A stretch of DNA of 64,000 nt. It comes from Pachyseris speciosa (taxonomy: Eukaryota > Cnidaria > Anthozoa > Scleractinia > Pachyseridae). The translations under genes and the position numbers were made by a program. The DNA is taken from positions 1,222,501-1,286,500 of the forward strand of contig JAEMWC010000096.1 in assembly GCA_016490735.1 (NCBI GenBank), given 5' to 3'. Below the pieces are notes generated by a model. It did not search any database, was not told where the DNA came from, and saw only the letters and a program-made list of their open reading frames with translations. Positions 35,501 through 46,600 of the stretch are shown piece by piece; positions within the stretch are counted from its first letter, which is position 1, and every line of letters starts with the position of its first letter.

Positions 35501-38500
35501 GTTTAAACACGTGCCTTTGTACCTGGAGTGGGCTCCATTCGGAGTATTTTCTGGTAAACCCGCACAGGAAAACGCCGGAGAAACAAAGACGGATGAACAC
35601 ACCAAGCCAGACAAGGTCAGTTGTATGTTTCACTGATGCACGATATTTTGCATTTTATTATGCAATTCTTTTGTCACAGTGGTGCGTATCTCTCTGATTC
35701 GGCGTAAACCAGCCAGCAAGAATTCTTCATTATTTGTGGGAAGCGGATGAAACGTTGCACAAGCCTTATGATTTGAGGGCATGCCAGAATTCCTAACTCC
35801 GATGAACGCATTTACTCACTGAGTGGAATGAAAGGGGAAATTACTTTGCAAGTTGAAAAGTAAAGGGAAAAGTCATTTTCGTAGTGATATGGGGTTCTGA
35901 AGAGAACCCAGTTTGAATGGCTAGACGCTGAGAAGGTATCATACGTGCCGTGCTGCGAGGATTTTTCCATGTATCCCGCAGGAAACAACAAAATGATGCA
36001 CAGTTCCACGGTAATGGACATGAACGTTTCTTTTTTATTATTACTGACAAACCTTTTCCATCATCTCACTTAGCATACCATGTGAGATATCTCTGTGTCG
36101 TGTAATATTGCTTTGATTTTTCTGTTTCGTAAATTTCTTTGGATTGTTGCAGAGTAAAGAAACTGCTAAGGAGAATGAGGAAGATGAAAGTGTGCATGCT
36201 GAAAACGCCGAGGGTACAACAGTGTTCGTGAAGAACTTGAACTTTGATACAAATGAAGAGACCTTGAAAGAGGTGAAGTCTTTTATCCTAATATCTTTGT
36301 TTTTATTCTCCATTTACTCGCATATTCTTTTTCAGCCTTAAGCAGTATAATAAACAAACGCGATTGCTTGCATGGTGTATGGTTTTATTTCACAAAATCC
36401 TAAGCAGTTCTGGAACCAGGTTTGGAGCTCAAAGAAAGCAAAGTTTCTATAACTTGTAATTGGAAGTGCTCTTTGATCAAAGGTATCAAGCTTGTCAGGT
36501 TATACACCAGCTGATCCACTCAATAGTGCCCCGTTCATAGACAAACGAGTTTTCTTGATATTCTATAGTACGGTACTGGCCAAAGCTAAATATAAAGAAG
36601 TAAACGTTAGTTTTGTGAATATTCCATGTTGATGAGAGGCTTATCAGCTTAAACGAAAGCCGCTTTTCTCCACAGAGCCAGTGGAATTTGGTAGATCAGT
36701 GCACAACTTGCGGTTCGAAAGAACTTGTATCACCCATTTCATGTATGCATCACCTTCATGGAACAACATCGAATGCATGTTCATGTCCACGTGAGCTTCA
36801 ACGCAGACGCTCTATGGGCTGTCACGCGTTCCTCGTTCGTGGGGGAGGAACGAGTGAGGAGGCCAAAGAGCGTCTGTTTGCCCGCGTAGAGACTATAGGT
36901 AGGAATGGGAGGGTGGAAGAGTGGGGGGGTGGGGGGGGGGGGGGGGGGCTACAGAACCGCCGACCGACTGATACACTTTACCCTGTGACAAATCTTAACT
37001 TCCGTTCATTTGTTGTGTTTGTGTGGCAGGCTTTTTCCAAGGTCGGTCCTCTTATTGGTGCTGTAATAGCAAAGAAAAAGGATCCCAAAAAGCCTGGTAA
37101 GAATGGCAAAGTACAATAACTGATTTGATGAAAAACAAACACAGATTTCAGTTTCTGAAGTGTTAATGTGTCAGGTCATTGGTTTATTTCATGGTCAAAG
37201 TGCAAAAGGTCCGTGTTCGATTTGGTATAAAAACACAACAGTTGCTGAACTGCTTTTAATACGAAAAACTTACCGCGCTGATCCATGAACCGAGCTTATT
37301 TGATATTGCTTTCATCATCAAATTTGCAGGGAATTTGCTGTCCATGGGATATGGGTTTGTGGAGTACAAGAACAGATCGGACGCTCTAAACGCCATAAAA
37401 CAACTTCAGGTACGATGTTGAACTTAAAGCGTGCGATTAACGTTTGATTTCTCCTCAGCAGTATTAACATATTGTATAACCAGAGTGTTGCGAGGCAAAA
37501 ACATCATCGACGGCTTGATTCGCCATATGTTAGCTTATGAGTCCCTCTGCGCTTTCTTTCTTTCTTTCTTCTTTTTTTTATTCTGCTCTATCGTGGATTT
37601 TCTTAAAAAGATGTGATTCCGATACCGGGAGTGGAACCCGAGCCGCCTGGGTGAAAACCAGGAATCCTAACCGCTAGACCATATTGAACTGATTTTTGAA
37701 GAGTCAGTGTTAAACAACGAGAAGATATAAAAGTAAATGAACTAGCAAGGAATGACAGCCGTCGCAAATTGTGCCAAATTGAAGGTCAATTATTTAATTA
37801 GTACCAGCAACGAAGTTAAATAATTACTTTTACAGGCAGTTGATACCGTAAATCAAGTATTTCTGCAGTTATCTTGGTCTGTAAAATGGGATGTGAAAGT
37901 AACAGTGGACGCCGGGAATCGAACCCGGGCCGCCTGCGTGAAAACCAGAAATCCTAACCACAAGGCCGAGAGATTTCTATGCCGGCCAGCCACTTGACTT
38001 GTGTTTATAAATTATCTTCCTAGAATAAAGCCTGTTTGTCAAATTGGATTGGTTGTGTACAAGTGAAACTGAATCGTACACTTTCTTCTTTCTCGTTTGC
38101 TTGTCTTTTTCTTCGATCGTTACTAGATTTCATCTTGGTGTCAATGATCAAAGGTTAATTAGTTTCGTTTTCTTTCCTTATTAAGAACTCGTCACTTGAT
38201 GACCATACTCTTGAACTCAAGATGTCTCACAGGAACCCAGGTAAGTGGTCACAGGTAGCTATAACATTTCCTTTAGGACCGTTTTATATGAAGTTTTCCA
38301 GCCCGGTTAGGCGGGCTGTCCCGCTTTACCGGGCTGGCTCATACCTTATTTCTTCATAAAATTTTAGTTGTGTTTATATTAGAAGTGCCAAGATCTCGGC
38401 TCATGAAACCGAGATTTCGGCAGGCGGGCCAGCCCGCCTTCTCATATAAACACAACCAAAATCTTATGAAGAAATAAGACATGAGCCGAGCCAGCCCGCC

Positions 38501-38634
38501 TAACCTGGCTGGAAAACCTCATATAAACAGGCCCTTAGTTTACTTTGCTCGAGCAGTAAAAGGGCTTTGTTTTGCATTTTGATTTCCATCGGTGCGTACT
38601 TTTCCGTTCTATTTATAAGGATCTATGAATGTAG

Positions 38635-38667
<33 letters not shown>

Positions 38668-41600
38668 CATACATACATACATACATACATACATACATAC
38701 ATACATACATACATACATACATACATACATACATACATACATACATACATACATACATACATACATACATACATACATACATACATACATACATACATAC
38801 ATACATACATACATACATACATACATACATACATACATACATACATACATACATACATACATACATACATACATACATACATACATACATACATACATAC
38901 ATACATACATACATACATACATACATACATACATACATACATACATACATACATACATACATACATACATACATACATACATACTTTATTGTTACTTCCC
39001 CAATGGAGCTTTTCAGGAACAATTATTGAAATTACTGAAGCTACTAATAACTACACAATTAAAATTAATTACCCGGGCTGCGCGCGTCTCGCGCGGCGCC
39101 CGGGTCTTAAACTACCGACGATTATTCTTTTTCGTCGTCGAGTATCATCCACAAATGGCACTTCCGGCGTTTCTGCGCAAGCGCTAACTATTTTTAACAA
39201 CAGTGATGCGTGTTGTCACGTATGGGAAAATGTCGATTCATCTTGTGGCTTTTGAAGTCTGAACAAACAATATGTTAAGAGAAGTGTCTATGCGAATGTT
39301 TGCAAGTTCAACGGCGAGAAGAAAGCTTTTAACATGAGTAAACTTACGGCAGATGGACTGCTTCAGGAGATTGCGAGTAGTCTCTAATTTTGGCGACGGA
39401 TTTTGGGGCCACGTGCGGGCGCGAAGTTGCGAGGAGACGCGACGTGAGGGGAGCGCCAAAAATTAGAGACTACAGACAAAGGGAGTTTGACCTTTCACGG
39501 CCGAGTGATTCGGAAGTGTAAATCTCATATCAACAGCAAGAATGATGCCTGTTGTCACGTATTGGAAAACGTCGATTCACCTTGTGTCTTTGAAGTCTGA
39601 ACAACTAATATGTTAAGAGAAGTGTCTATACGAATGTTTGCAAGTTCAACAGCGAGAAGAAAGCTTTTAACATTACCAAAATTTAACTCCAGATGGATTG
39701 CCGCCGTGTTCCCCGTATCGGGTGTCTGGAGAACTCAGACCTAGAAAACTCAGACCTCAGACCTAGAAAACTCAGCCCCCCCCCCCCCCCCCCAAGTCTG
39801 GAAAACTCAGACCCCCTATACAAATTTTCAAAGTCAAATAAACGTGGACAAAATAAATTATCGCCGTTCAGTGCGCTGAAATGTTACACCGTCTATTTAT
39901 CCCAGATAACAAACACTTCACGTTATTATAATCGGCTCCGGAGCACGAGACCTAGAATACTCAGACCCCCGCCCCCCCACCCCCCTCCCCAAACTGGAAA
40001 ACTCAGACCCCCTCACAACTATACAAATTTTCAAAGTGAAATAAACGTGGGCAAAATGAATTATCGCCGTTTATGAGGGGTTTGAGTTTTTACAGTTTGG
40101 GGGGGTGGGTCTGAGTTTTCTAGGTCTTGTGCTTCGGAGCCGATTATAATAACATGAGACGACAAAGGAGAAGTGTTTGTAAACAGTTTCACTCTGCTAA
40201 TTAATTTTCTACTCACATTTCACCGAGACGTACTCCATTAACGTTTATGCGAAAAAATCCTACATCGTTCGATAAGCGTTTCCTTTCTCAAACAATTATC
40301 CATCGAAGCGAAAACAAGTGTGCTTAGTTTTTTTTTGGAATCAATACACTATTTTTATCACCTTGCAAAAGGATAAACCTCTGTGGCCTAAAGGTCACTG
40401 TTCTTGCCTGTGACACAGCTAACCCGGGTTTGATGTCTTTTAGCTTTTTTAGTGGTATATATCACGGGCTTTATTTTTCTGTTTCTCTTTTTCTTGTTCT
40501 TTTAGAAATATTTTTTACAAGTGTTATAATTACTGTTCTCAATGGTTGAGCTGTATTTTAGAGGAATAAATGTTGATAGGGGTCTAAAGAAACAGACTCC
40601 AACACAAGCTAAACACAATGCGTCCGATGTAAGAAAGACAGACTTCCCTCTATTCTTTTGTTTAGCACTAAGTTAGGGATACAATACTGTTTTTTACAAG
40701 CCCGGGTTTAGGCTAATTGTAGCCTCTTGTTAAATTTAAGAAACATTTACAACATTATCTAAACTTTGTAATCGAGAAAAATACTAAAAATAAATGAAGT
40801 TTAGGAAGTATTTACAAAATATATTTACAAAAATTGTAAGCCGCTCTTCTCCGGCCAAAAATTTTTCAGTTGCATGCGCTCGAGAATTAACGTTCCTTTG
40901 CACGTTGAAAGAAAGTAGGGAGCAGTACAATTCTGACTGGTTTGAGCAAACTGAGTTTCTGTCCTGCAGGACAAGGAACAAATGAAGAAGCAATGCACTA
41001 CCCGAACAGAGAAAAGTTAGGAGTGTTGACAAGAATACATGAATTTCCTTGTGTATGGGTAAATCAGGACACAACCGTTGTGAAAGATCGAACCGTGCTC
41101 ACATTTTGCTGGAACGTTTGCAAGAACGTTAAAAAATTACACACACGAGACAATCTATTTTTGAAGACCTGGAGAGGGCAGGTGTGTTATCGGTGCTGGG
41201 TTAAAAGCTTTTATGCTGCTTGTATGAAATCAAAGACGGAATGACAATCATACTCACAAGAAAATTATCAATGATTATGTTTTATGGCGATCATCAGCGC
41301 CAGTGTTGCAACATTAATCTTCCAAGTTAATTAAGCTCTTGGAAATTCATATCTGAGTCAAAGTCCCCAGCAAGTGGCGTCATCACCCGTCCCAGGAGAG
41401 AAACACACTTGCTTTTTAAGATGGCAGCATCGCGTCTGCCCGGCTAGCTCAGTCGGTAGAGCATGAGACTCTTAATCTCAGGGTCGTGGGTTCGAGCCCC
41501 ACGTTGGGCGGAATTTTTTTTCTTTTAATTCTTCTGCATGGCTAAATTATTCATTGATCTTCTTCCTTATTTTGCAGCGAGAAGGTCTCGCAACGCAGGT

Positions 41601-42820
41601 CGGCTTCTGTGACCAAACAAAACAGTTCTAAAATTCTGGTGCGAAATGTTCCTTTTGAGGCCTCCAAGAAAGAAATAAAAGAATTATTCGGGTAAGTGGA
41701 CAGATTTTCACGGCTGATCGTAGAGATTCCTCCCGGAGACACATGTGAAGATCTTGATGACTGTTCAAATGAATGAATGTTAAAGTCCCTTCTTCTTATT
41801 ATTTTTTTTTTATAGAAACCCTGGAGAGGTTTTGCACTTCACTTAAAATTACCACTTTTCAAAAATAAGAACAGCTTTAGTGTTCAGTCACAGAAAACAA
41901 CGCTGGATTGAAGCAACAAGCTAAAAGAACCCCGAACTGTGAAATAAGTTGGAGTCAGAATTAGAGTGATAGGTTATGATGAGTTTTTGTTTCTTTACAG
42001 TACATTTGGAGAAATCAAAACACTGAGGTTACCTCAGAAGCTGTCGGGGACTGGAACCCACAGAGGATTTGCCTTTGTTGACTTCCTCACCAAGCAAGAT
42101 GCAAAAGTAAGTACGATATAGTGGTGCTAGTAATCACTAACCGTGAAATGCGTTTCTTTCTTTCCCAAACTCGCCAATATATACCCCTGTCGCTCACTTT
42201 TAATACCACAAGACCCAACTGAATCCGTCATTTCAAAAGGACAGCACGTGCAGAATGAAGTGTAGATGGTGTCGGTGGGACGACTGTTGAGTGACATGTG
42301 GATATTTTATAGCGCGCTTTCGAGTCCTTATGCAGCAGCACTCATTTGTACGGGAGAAGACTGGTACTGGAATGGGCTGAGGACGAGGACAGTGTAGACG
42401 CTCTAAGGAAAAGAACCGCTGAACATTTTCATGGCAGTATCCTTTACAAACGGATTGAATTTTGTCTTTTTTATCTCTCTCGTTACTATTAGCTTGAAGC
42501 TGCAGTCAATACCTTTAAAAAGTCCCTAGTCTACTTCTTTTTCTAGCTCTTTGAAGAAATGTCTGATCAATTTTCGATGAGAACTTCTTTTTCGATAAGA
42601 ACTTACTCTTTTTCTTTGAAGAAATGTCTGGTTAATTCTCAATAAGAACATTTGTTTCATTTGTTCTCTGACTGTGTAAAATATGGTAGAAAAAAGGTAT
42701 TTTTTGGCAAGGCTTCTATTGAATAACGTACAATGCCTTAACTGCTGTTCAGCTCCAAAAAATACAAAGAAGAAGAAAGATTTGCTGGATGGCTTACTTG
42801 ACACAGAAATGCAGGAGTGA
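30940..42820 (+). CDS. RBM19: RBM19 (Mrd1-type six-RRM ribosome biogenesis factor)
   Basis: Nucleolar RNA-binding protein needed for pre-rRNA processing. Exons: 30940-31573, 32292-32947, 33343-33607, 34429-34694, 34835-35035, 35502-35615, 36153-36272, 37030-37096, 37330-37409, 38186-38240, tentative 40970-41015, 41578-41691, 42001-42106, 42313-42436 and 42753-42820. The frame is continuous for 971 aa, close to vertebrate RBM19. Six RRMs: about 2-78 ([10 protein letters not shown]), 326-400 (IKMRGLPF), 431-510 (LFLRNLAY), 615-690 (VIVVKNLPF), 728-810 (VFVKNLNF) and 845-925 ([18 protein letters not shown]). A Lys/Glu/Asp-rich linker with a 14-residue acidic run separates RRM1 and RRM2. The exon between 38240 and 41578 was chosen by phase only (1 to 2) and is weakly supported. 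The long introns host tRNA genes, MITEs and a microsatellite. Confidence 0.93.
36804..36880. repeat. Short hairpin repeat
   Basis: GCAGACGCTCTATGG is mirrored by CCAAAGAGCGTCTG, and GCGTTCCTCGTTCG by GGAACGAGTGAGG. The result is a near-perfect 75-bp foldback in an RBM19 intron. It is probably the tip of a MITE family. A run of about 17 G lies just downstream near 36930-36948. Confidence 0.7.
37617..37688 (-). tRNA. tRNA-Glu(UUC)-like gene
   Basis: A 72-nt match to the animal tRNA-Glu(UUC) layout: A box GGTCTAGCGGTTAGGA, anticodon arm CCTGGTTTTCACCCAGG, B box GGTTCCACTCC. The acceptor stem (TTCAATA with TATCGGA) has one mismatch and one G-U pair, and the B box departs from GGTTCGANTCC. It may be functional or a recent tRNA-derived repeat. 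It lies antisense in an RBM19 intron. Confidence 0.7.
37907..37980 (-). pseudogene. Degenerate tRNA-Glu-like sequence
   Basis: It shares the Glu-type anticodon arm (CTGGTTTTCACGCAGG) and a good B box (CGGGTTCGATTCCCGG) with the copy 220 bp upstream. The A box is damaged (GGCCTTGTGGTTAGGA) and the acceptor ends do not pair. I call it a tRNA pseudogene or a SINE head. Confidence 0.65.
38272..38537. mobile_element. Long-armed MITE in RBM19 intron
   Basis: Almost the whole element folds. TTTTCCAGCCCGGTTAGGCG at left pairs with CGCCTAACCTGGCTGGAAAA at right, and TTATTTCTTCATAA and TTGTGTTTATAT also have inverted partners. Each arm is about 115 bp. The left arm carries an extra partial repeat of GGCTG-type sequence. 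There is no ORF. Confidence 0.8.
38639..38984. repeat. (CATA)n microsatellite, about 86 uninterrupted units
   Basis: A pure ACAT/TATG tract of about 346 bp. Read on the minus strand it follows CCTGAAAAGC, GGGGAAGTAA and ATAAAG, the same order as the 3' end of the SINE at 25778. It therefore looks like an expanded SINE tail. ORFs through it (YIHT or MYVC repeats) are artefacts. Confidence 0.95.
39071..39105. repeat. GC-rich hairpin
   Basis: ACCCGGGC and GCCCGGGT flank an alternating CGCGCG core, a stable 35-bp foldback in AT-rich surroundings, just beyond the microsatellite flank. Confidence 0.6.
39200..39697. repeat. Direct repeats of about 155 bp, 335 bp apart
   Basis: The segment around 39200-39355 (GTTGTCACGTATGGGAAAAT, TTAAGAGAAGTGTCTATGCG, AAGAAAGCTTTTAACAT) recurs at 39538-39697 with few differences. 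A palindrome (39377-39473) lies between them. The layout fits a tandem duplication followed by an insertion or, less likely, a small element with long direct ends. Confidence 0.8.
39377..39473. repeat. 97-bp palindromic element
   Basis: GTAGTCTCTAATTTTGGCG at left pairs with CGCCAAAAATTAGAGACTAC at right. The GC-rich middle contains GCCACGTGCGGGCGCG. It is probably a small MITE sitting between the direct repeats. Confidence 0.75.
39725..40150. repeat. Cluster of CTCAGACCCCC repeats with inverted boundary
   Basis: AACTCAGACC-type units recur about eight times, one attached to a C-run of about 18. A block with ATACAAATTTTCAAAGT and TTATCGCCGTT occurs twice (39820-39870 and 40020-40070). ATAATCGGCTCCGGAGCACG near 39929 is mirrored by GTGCTTCGGAGCCGATTAT near 40130. 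It is a complex nested repeat with no gene. Confidence 0.7.
41438..41510 (+). tRNA. tRNA-Lys(CUU)
   Basis: A 73-nt cloverleaf essentially identical to the animal tRNA-Lys(CUU) consensus. The acceptor GCCCGGC pairs with GTTGGGC (one G-U pair). The D arm TAGCTCAGTCGGTAGAGCA, anticodon arm GAGACTCTTAATCTC and T arm GTGGGTTCGAGCCCCAC are intact, followed by discriminator G. A T-run (TTTTTTTT) six bases after the gene is a ready RNA polymerase III terminator. It lies in an RBM19 intron on the same strand and looks functional. Confidence 0.96.
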
Positions 42821-43351
42821 TAACTTGTTATTTTGCTACGTGTTGACTCGTACGTTACAGCAAACGGAAACTCAGGAAAAGCCAGTTTTGTTTCAAGAAA
42901 AATTGAAAAGGAGAACATTCTCTCGTGGTAAATAGTTCTTATTATTACTTGCACTGTAACTGATGTTGCAGGAGATGAAACTGTCCATTTTCCTTTTCAT
43001 TTCCATTTGTGCGAGATATTTTGGAGGAAATGATGGAAATGTTTTCAGCAAAATACATGTCAACAGCTCGTAGAATAAAGCGTGTAAAAAGGTCAATTTT
43101 CAAGTTTATAATATTGCCGTGTTCATTTTTTCATTCGTGGTTTCAAATTGCGAAACCCGGTACAGTATCTCTGTGTAGCTGTTCGAAACGAAGAGTGGTT
43201 GTCAGCCATATGCTAGGTTTCTTTTGTGGGATCCATTCGATGTGACTTTTAAAATGACCAACTAATAAAGAAGCAGTGATTACATTCGACAAAGGTTTCC
43301 TCTTGAGTTTTCTTTGTGGTATTTGCAAAATATAGTTATTTCCTGGTACTA
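42821..43351. other. RBM19 3' flank
   Basis: AT-rich sequence following the RBM19 stop codon, likely holding its 3' UTR. Several AATAAA motifs are present (for example near 43074 and 43264). No other gene seen. Confidence 0.5.
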
Positions 43352-43635
43352 AGAGCAGTTTTCAATCGAGTGTCGTAAAACCAAAATCATAACAATTACT
43401 CTGATCAATCACAACAGACGCAAACAGCGCAATGAACCAATCAGAATTTGAAGTAATTACACGTAACCGGCGCAAAGCGCGGGAAAATACGCGCGTGCAA
43501 GTCGCGATTGGTTTTGGTTTTGCTTCTCATTGGTTGAGAAAGTGGCGCGAGTTTTCCTGGCCAATCACAGAGCGAAGTAATGCAAAACCAAAGCAAAAAC
43601 AGAATTACTTTCGACACTCAATTGAAAAGCGCTCA
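43352..43635 (+). mobile_element. CCAAT-rich MITE, copy 1
   Basis: Ends GAGCAGTTTTCAATCGAGTG and CACTCAATTGAAAAGCGCTC are imperfect inverted repeats. The interior is also partly palindromic and holds at least four CCAAT or ATTGG boxes plus GCGCGCGTGCAAGTCG-like sequence. A near-identical copy in the other orientation is at 59820-60101. Short ORFs in both copies are shadows of the repeat. Confidence 0.85.
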
Positions 43636-46600
43636 AAACCGGGGAACAATTTTCTAATTCATTCTGAATAATGTTTGCGGATTCTTAACCTCGCAAAAAA
43701 ACATTAATTACACGGTGAATTTCCTGTTTTATCTGTGGGTAAAGAAACTTATCCAAAAAGTGGGTTGGATGAAGAGTAGTCTGAATTGAGTTATGGCGCT
43801 TGTGTGGAGCACCACCTCGCTGATTGAACTAACTATGCCGGCCGTGAAACCTTTCCAACTATGACGCAGCTACTAGCATCCACCGCCTTGTTAACACAAG
43901 ACAGAGTCATCTGCCCACTGCAACTCGCCGAGCCTGTTTCTAGTGAGCCACCCCTCTAATTCAGAGAGTATCCTTCTGGGATAGACAGGGCCTATGTCTC
44001 AGACCTTCCCAGGGGCATTGGCAGGAACGTGCGTTCCTCGGAAGTGGCCCCTAAAGCGAGCATTTCACCCAACCCGACTAAATGGTTGTTTTGCTGCGGT
44101 ATATATACGAACAAAATTTGGCTGTGGCACAGTTGTGGGAGACTTTGTCTGACAAGGTTTTTTATTTTATTTTATTTTTTATATATATGGTAAAGCTCTT
44201 TGATTCTGGTTAAAACTGACCTTGGCATTTTACTTCTAATTCGCATATTGCATTTAATTTCAGTAATAAAATTTTTGTCGCAATTTAAATACTTCTGTTG
44301 TACGCATGCGCAGTAGTTATCACATTTATTCACGGTGGGAGAAATATGTCTAGACCTCTACATAAATATAAAAACACCGCTACCATAGCTAAAAAATTTA
44401 GAGCTTTTTGCGATTAATTTAAGGAACTCGTTCTTTTGGCCTCGGTGTATTTTTTTATTGTCATTATACAAACAGTACAGATAACAGTATTGCTTACATA
44501 GCAAAATACGCACATCCACTCTCGCACACACCATACGCACAAACGTACACATACGCACACGCACACAAACTCTATCAATTCACGCCAGCTGCTACAGTCA
44601 TTACAACTTAACTCTGTATAGTTATATTTAAAAATTATTCCACGAGCCAGATCCAGTTTTTATTAATTTGATATAGACGCTATCTTTGCAATGATCTGAG
44701 CGCGAGTCTGTCAGTTCCAAGATCAGTTGGTCTTGACCAATCAACAGATCAACTTTAACGAAAACCAGTAGTAACACCCGGGTTAGATGCAGTAATTACA
44801 ATACATGAGATTTTAGTCCGATGTTTTGAATACTTAATGACCTCCAGTTATATGTCTCCTAGCGATAAAATTTAGTTACAAAAATGAAAGCTTTCACGTC
44901 TGACAGAAGACCGTTTGAAATTGCCGCTAAGTTGTCGAGCTGAGTGCTCTTTTGTTTTCCTTTCCTTAAAACGTATAATTATGTGCAACAATGACCCTAG
45001 AATTTAGCGTTATTTATGGTTTCACGGCTTTACTAGTAAATGCCCGCTGCTCAGCAACTTCTCTGTGAAGCGTTGCTTCTGATCTTCGTCTCTTGGAAGA
45101 ACAGGCCCCGCTTCATTTTGTATTTAGTTCCAGAAAGATTCAGTTGCGGAGTTTTCAACTCGAGGCCACATAAAAGAATTAGACTAATTTTATATACATG
45201 AAAACTTAGATTTGTCTCGTACAACATACAGACGGCTTAAAACTTAAAACCATGTCACTTTATACAATAGTAATGCTGGAAAATATCTTTCCGATTTGAA
45301 TAGCTCAGTATTCTGTAGCTTGTCATCCATAACTCGTGCAACAAAGCAACAGACCACCACCAAGTGCAGCGATCGTTTGATTGATTACAGTCTCCTTAAA
45401 TTGTACAAGCCCTCGGTTTCGCTGAGTGGCTTTGATTAATTCGGATGTCTAAAATATGCATTTGACATTGTCTTTGTACAGCACAGCAGACAGTACCAAA
45501 GGACAACTTCAACTTTGTGGCCTTTATTTCAATGGACCTTATAATATCTTCATGTGTACACTGAAGATTGTATAAAACTTGCATATACAATCTACGTTTT
45601 ATGATGTGGCCTTTTGTAACGGTTAGGAATTAAAGATTAGTCCATTTGAATGTGTATAATGAGTACACCAAAAGTCCCTGCTTTTTGTCTAAGCCCGAAA
45701 CAGCCAAGAGCCGTGAAAGCATGACAAAGATGAACAGCGTGTTTGTTAAAGTAGCTCGTTTCCATTAGAGATTGGCTTTGTTCAGGTTTCTCCAGTTGAT
45801 TTAACAAAATCAATAATTATTCCTTTCTTATGGGTCTTTTGTTTCTAATGTTGGTTTTTCTGTCAAATTTAAAACTCTTTTAGCGCAAGGCCTTTCTTGT
45901 GGGTTATTTCACCAATTATGTTACACTGCAATTGTAATAAACTCAGTGATGAATTTCTTCCCAGTTCTGACGGATTCGAAGTATGGTTTCTGTCTTTACA
46001 CGTTTCAGTTTAGCACATAAAGAAAACACTTAACATGTCATTGTATTTCATGGATTCGCGAAAAATTGTTAAAAGCCTAAATTAACTACTTTAAGATCTT
46101 TCCCTTTTCTTGGTTTTCACCGAGATCGACACCTGAGAGTCGCAAATGCCGTAAATTGCACTCTCGCAGGCCCCAATCGAGCGAGTGTTATTCAAAGACA
46201 AGCATATGGGATTTGCTCTTTACCATAGGCCGCGGTTGTGGTTGGTAACCGAATATTCTAAAACTGCAAAGCGATCGCTCAAGGGAAACCCTTTAAACTG
46301 AACGGCATAAATGCAGCCGTTTAGCACGTCGTTAAAAACGGATTTAAACTATCGTCCATATATATTTTTGTTCAAACAGTTCCACTATAATCACCATAGT
46401 GTACAAGAGCGAACTTCACTTGTCACGAACCAATTTGTACGTTTTCCATCAGGGGCGCAAATTTATAGTAAGCTGTGAATTCCGAGTAAATATTTAGTTT
46501 CATAGTTTTGAAAAAAATTGCGACTTGGACTGGTTTAATGTGACACCACTCAACTAAACCGCTTGTATTGTAAGAAAGAGATTAAAGCTTGAAAAATAAA

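Noticed and set aside
38567..39187. Long ORFs of repeating YIHT or MYVC through the (CATA)n tract
   Set aside because: A tetranucleotide repeat without stops is open in all frames; there is no gene context.
43432..43671. 79-aa ORF resembling the 69-aa ORF at 59813-60022
   Set aside because: The resemblance comes from two copies of the CCAAT-rich MITE, not from a conserved gene.
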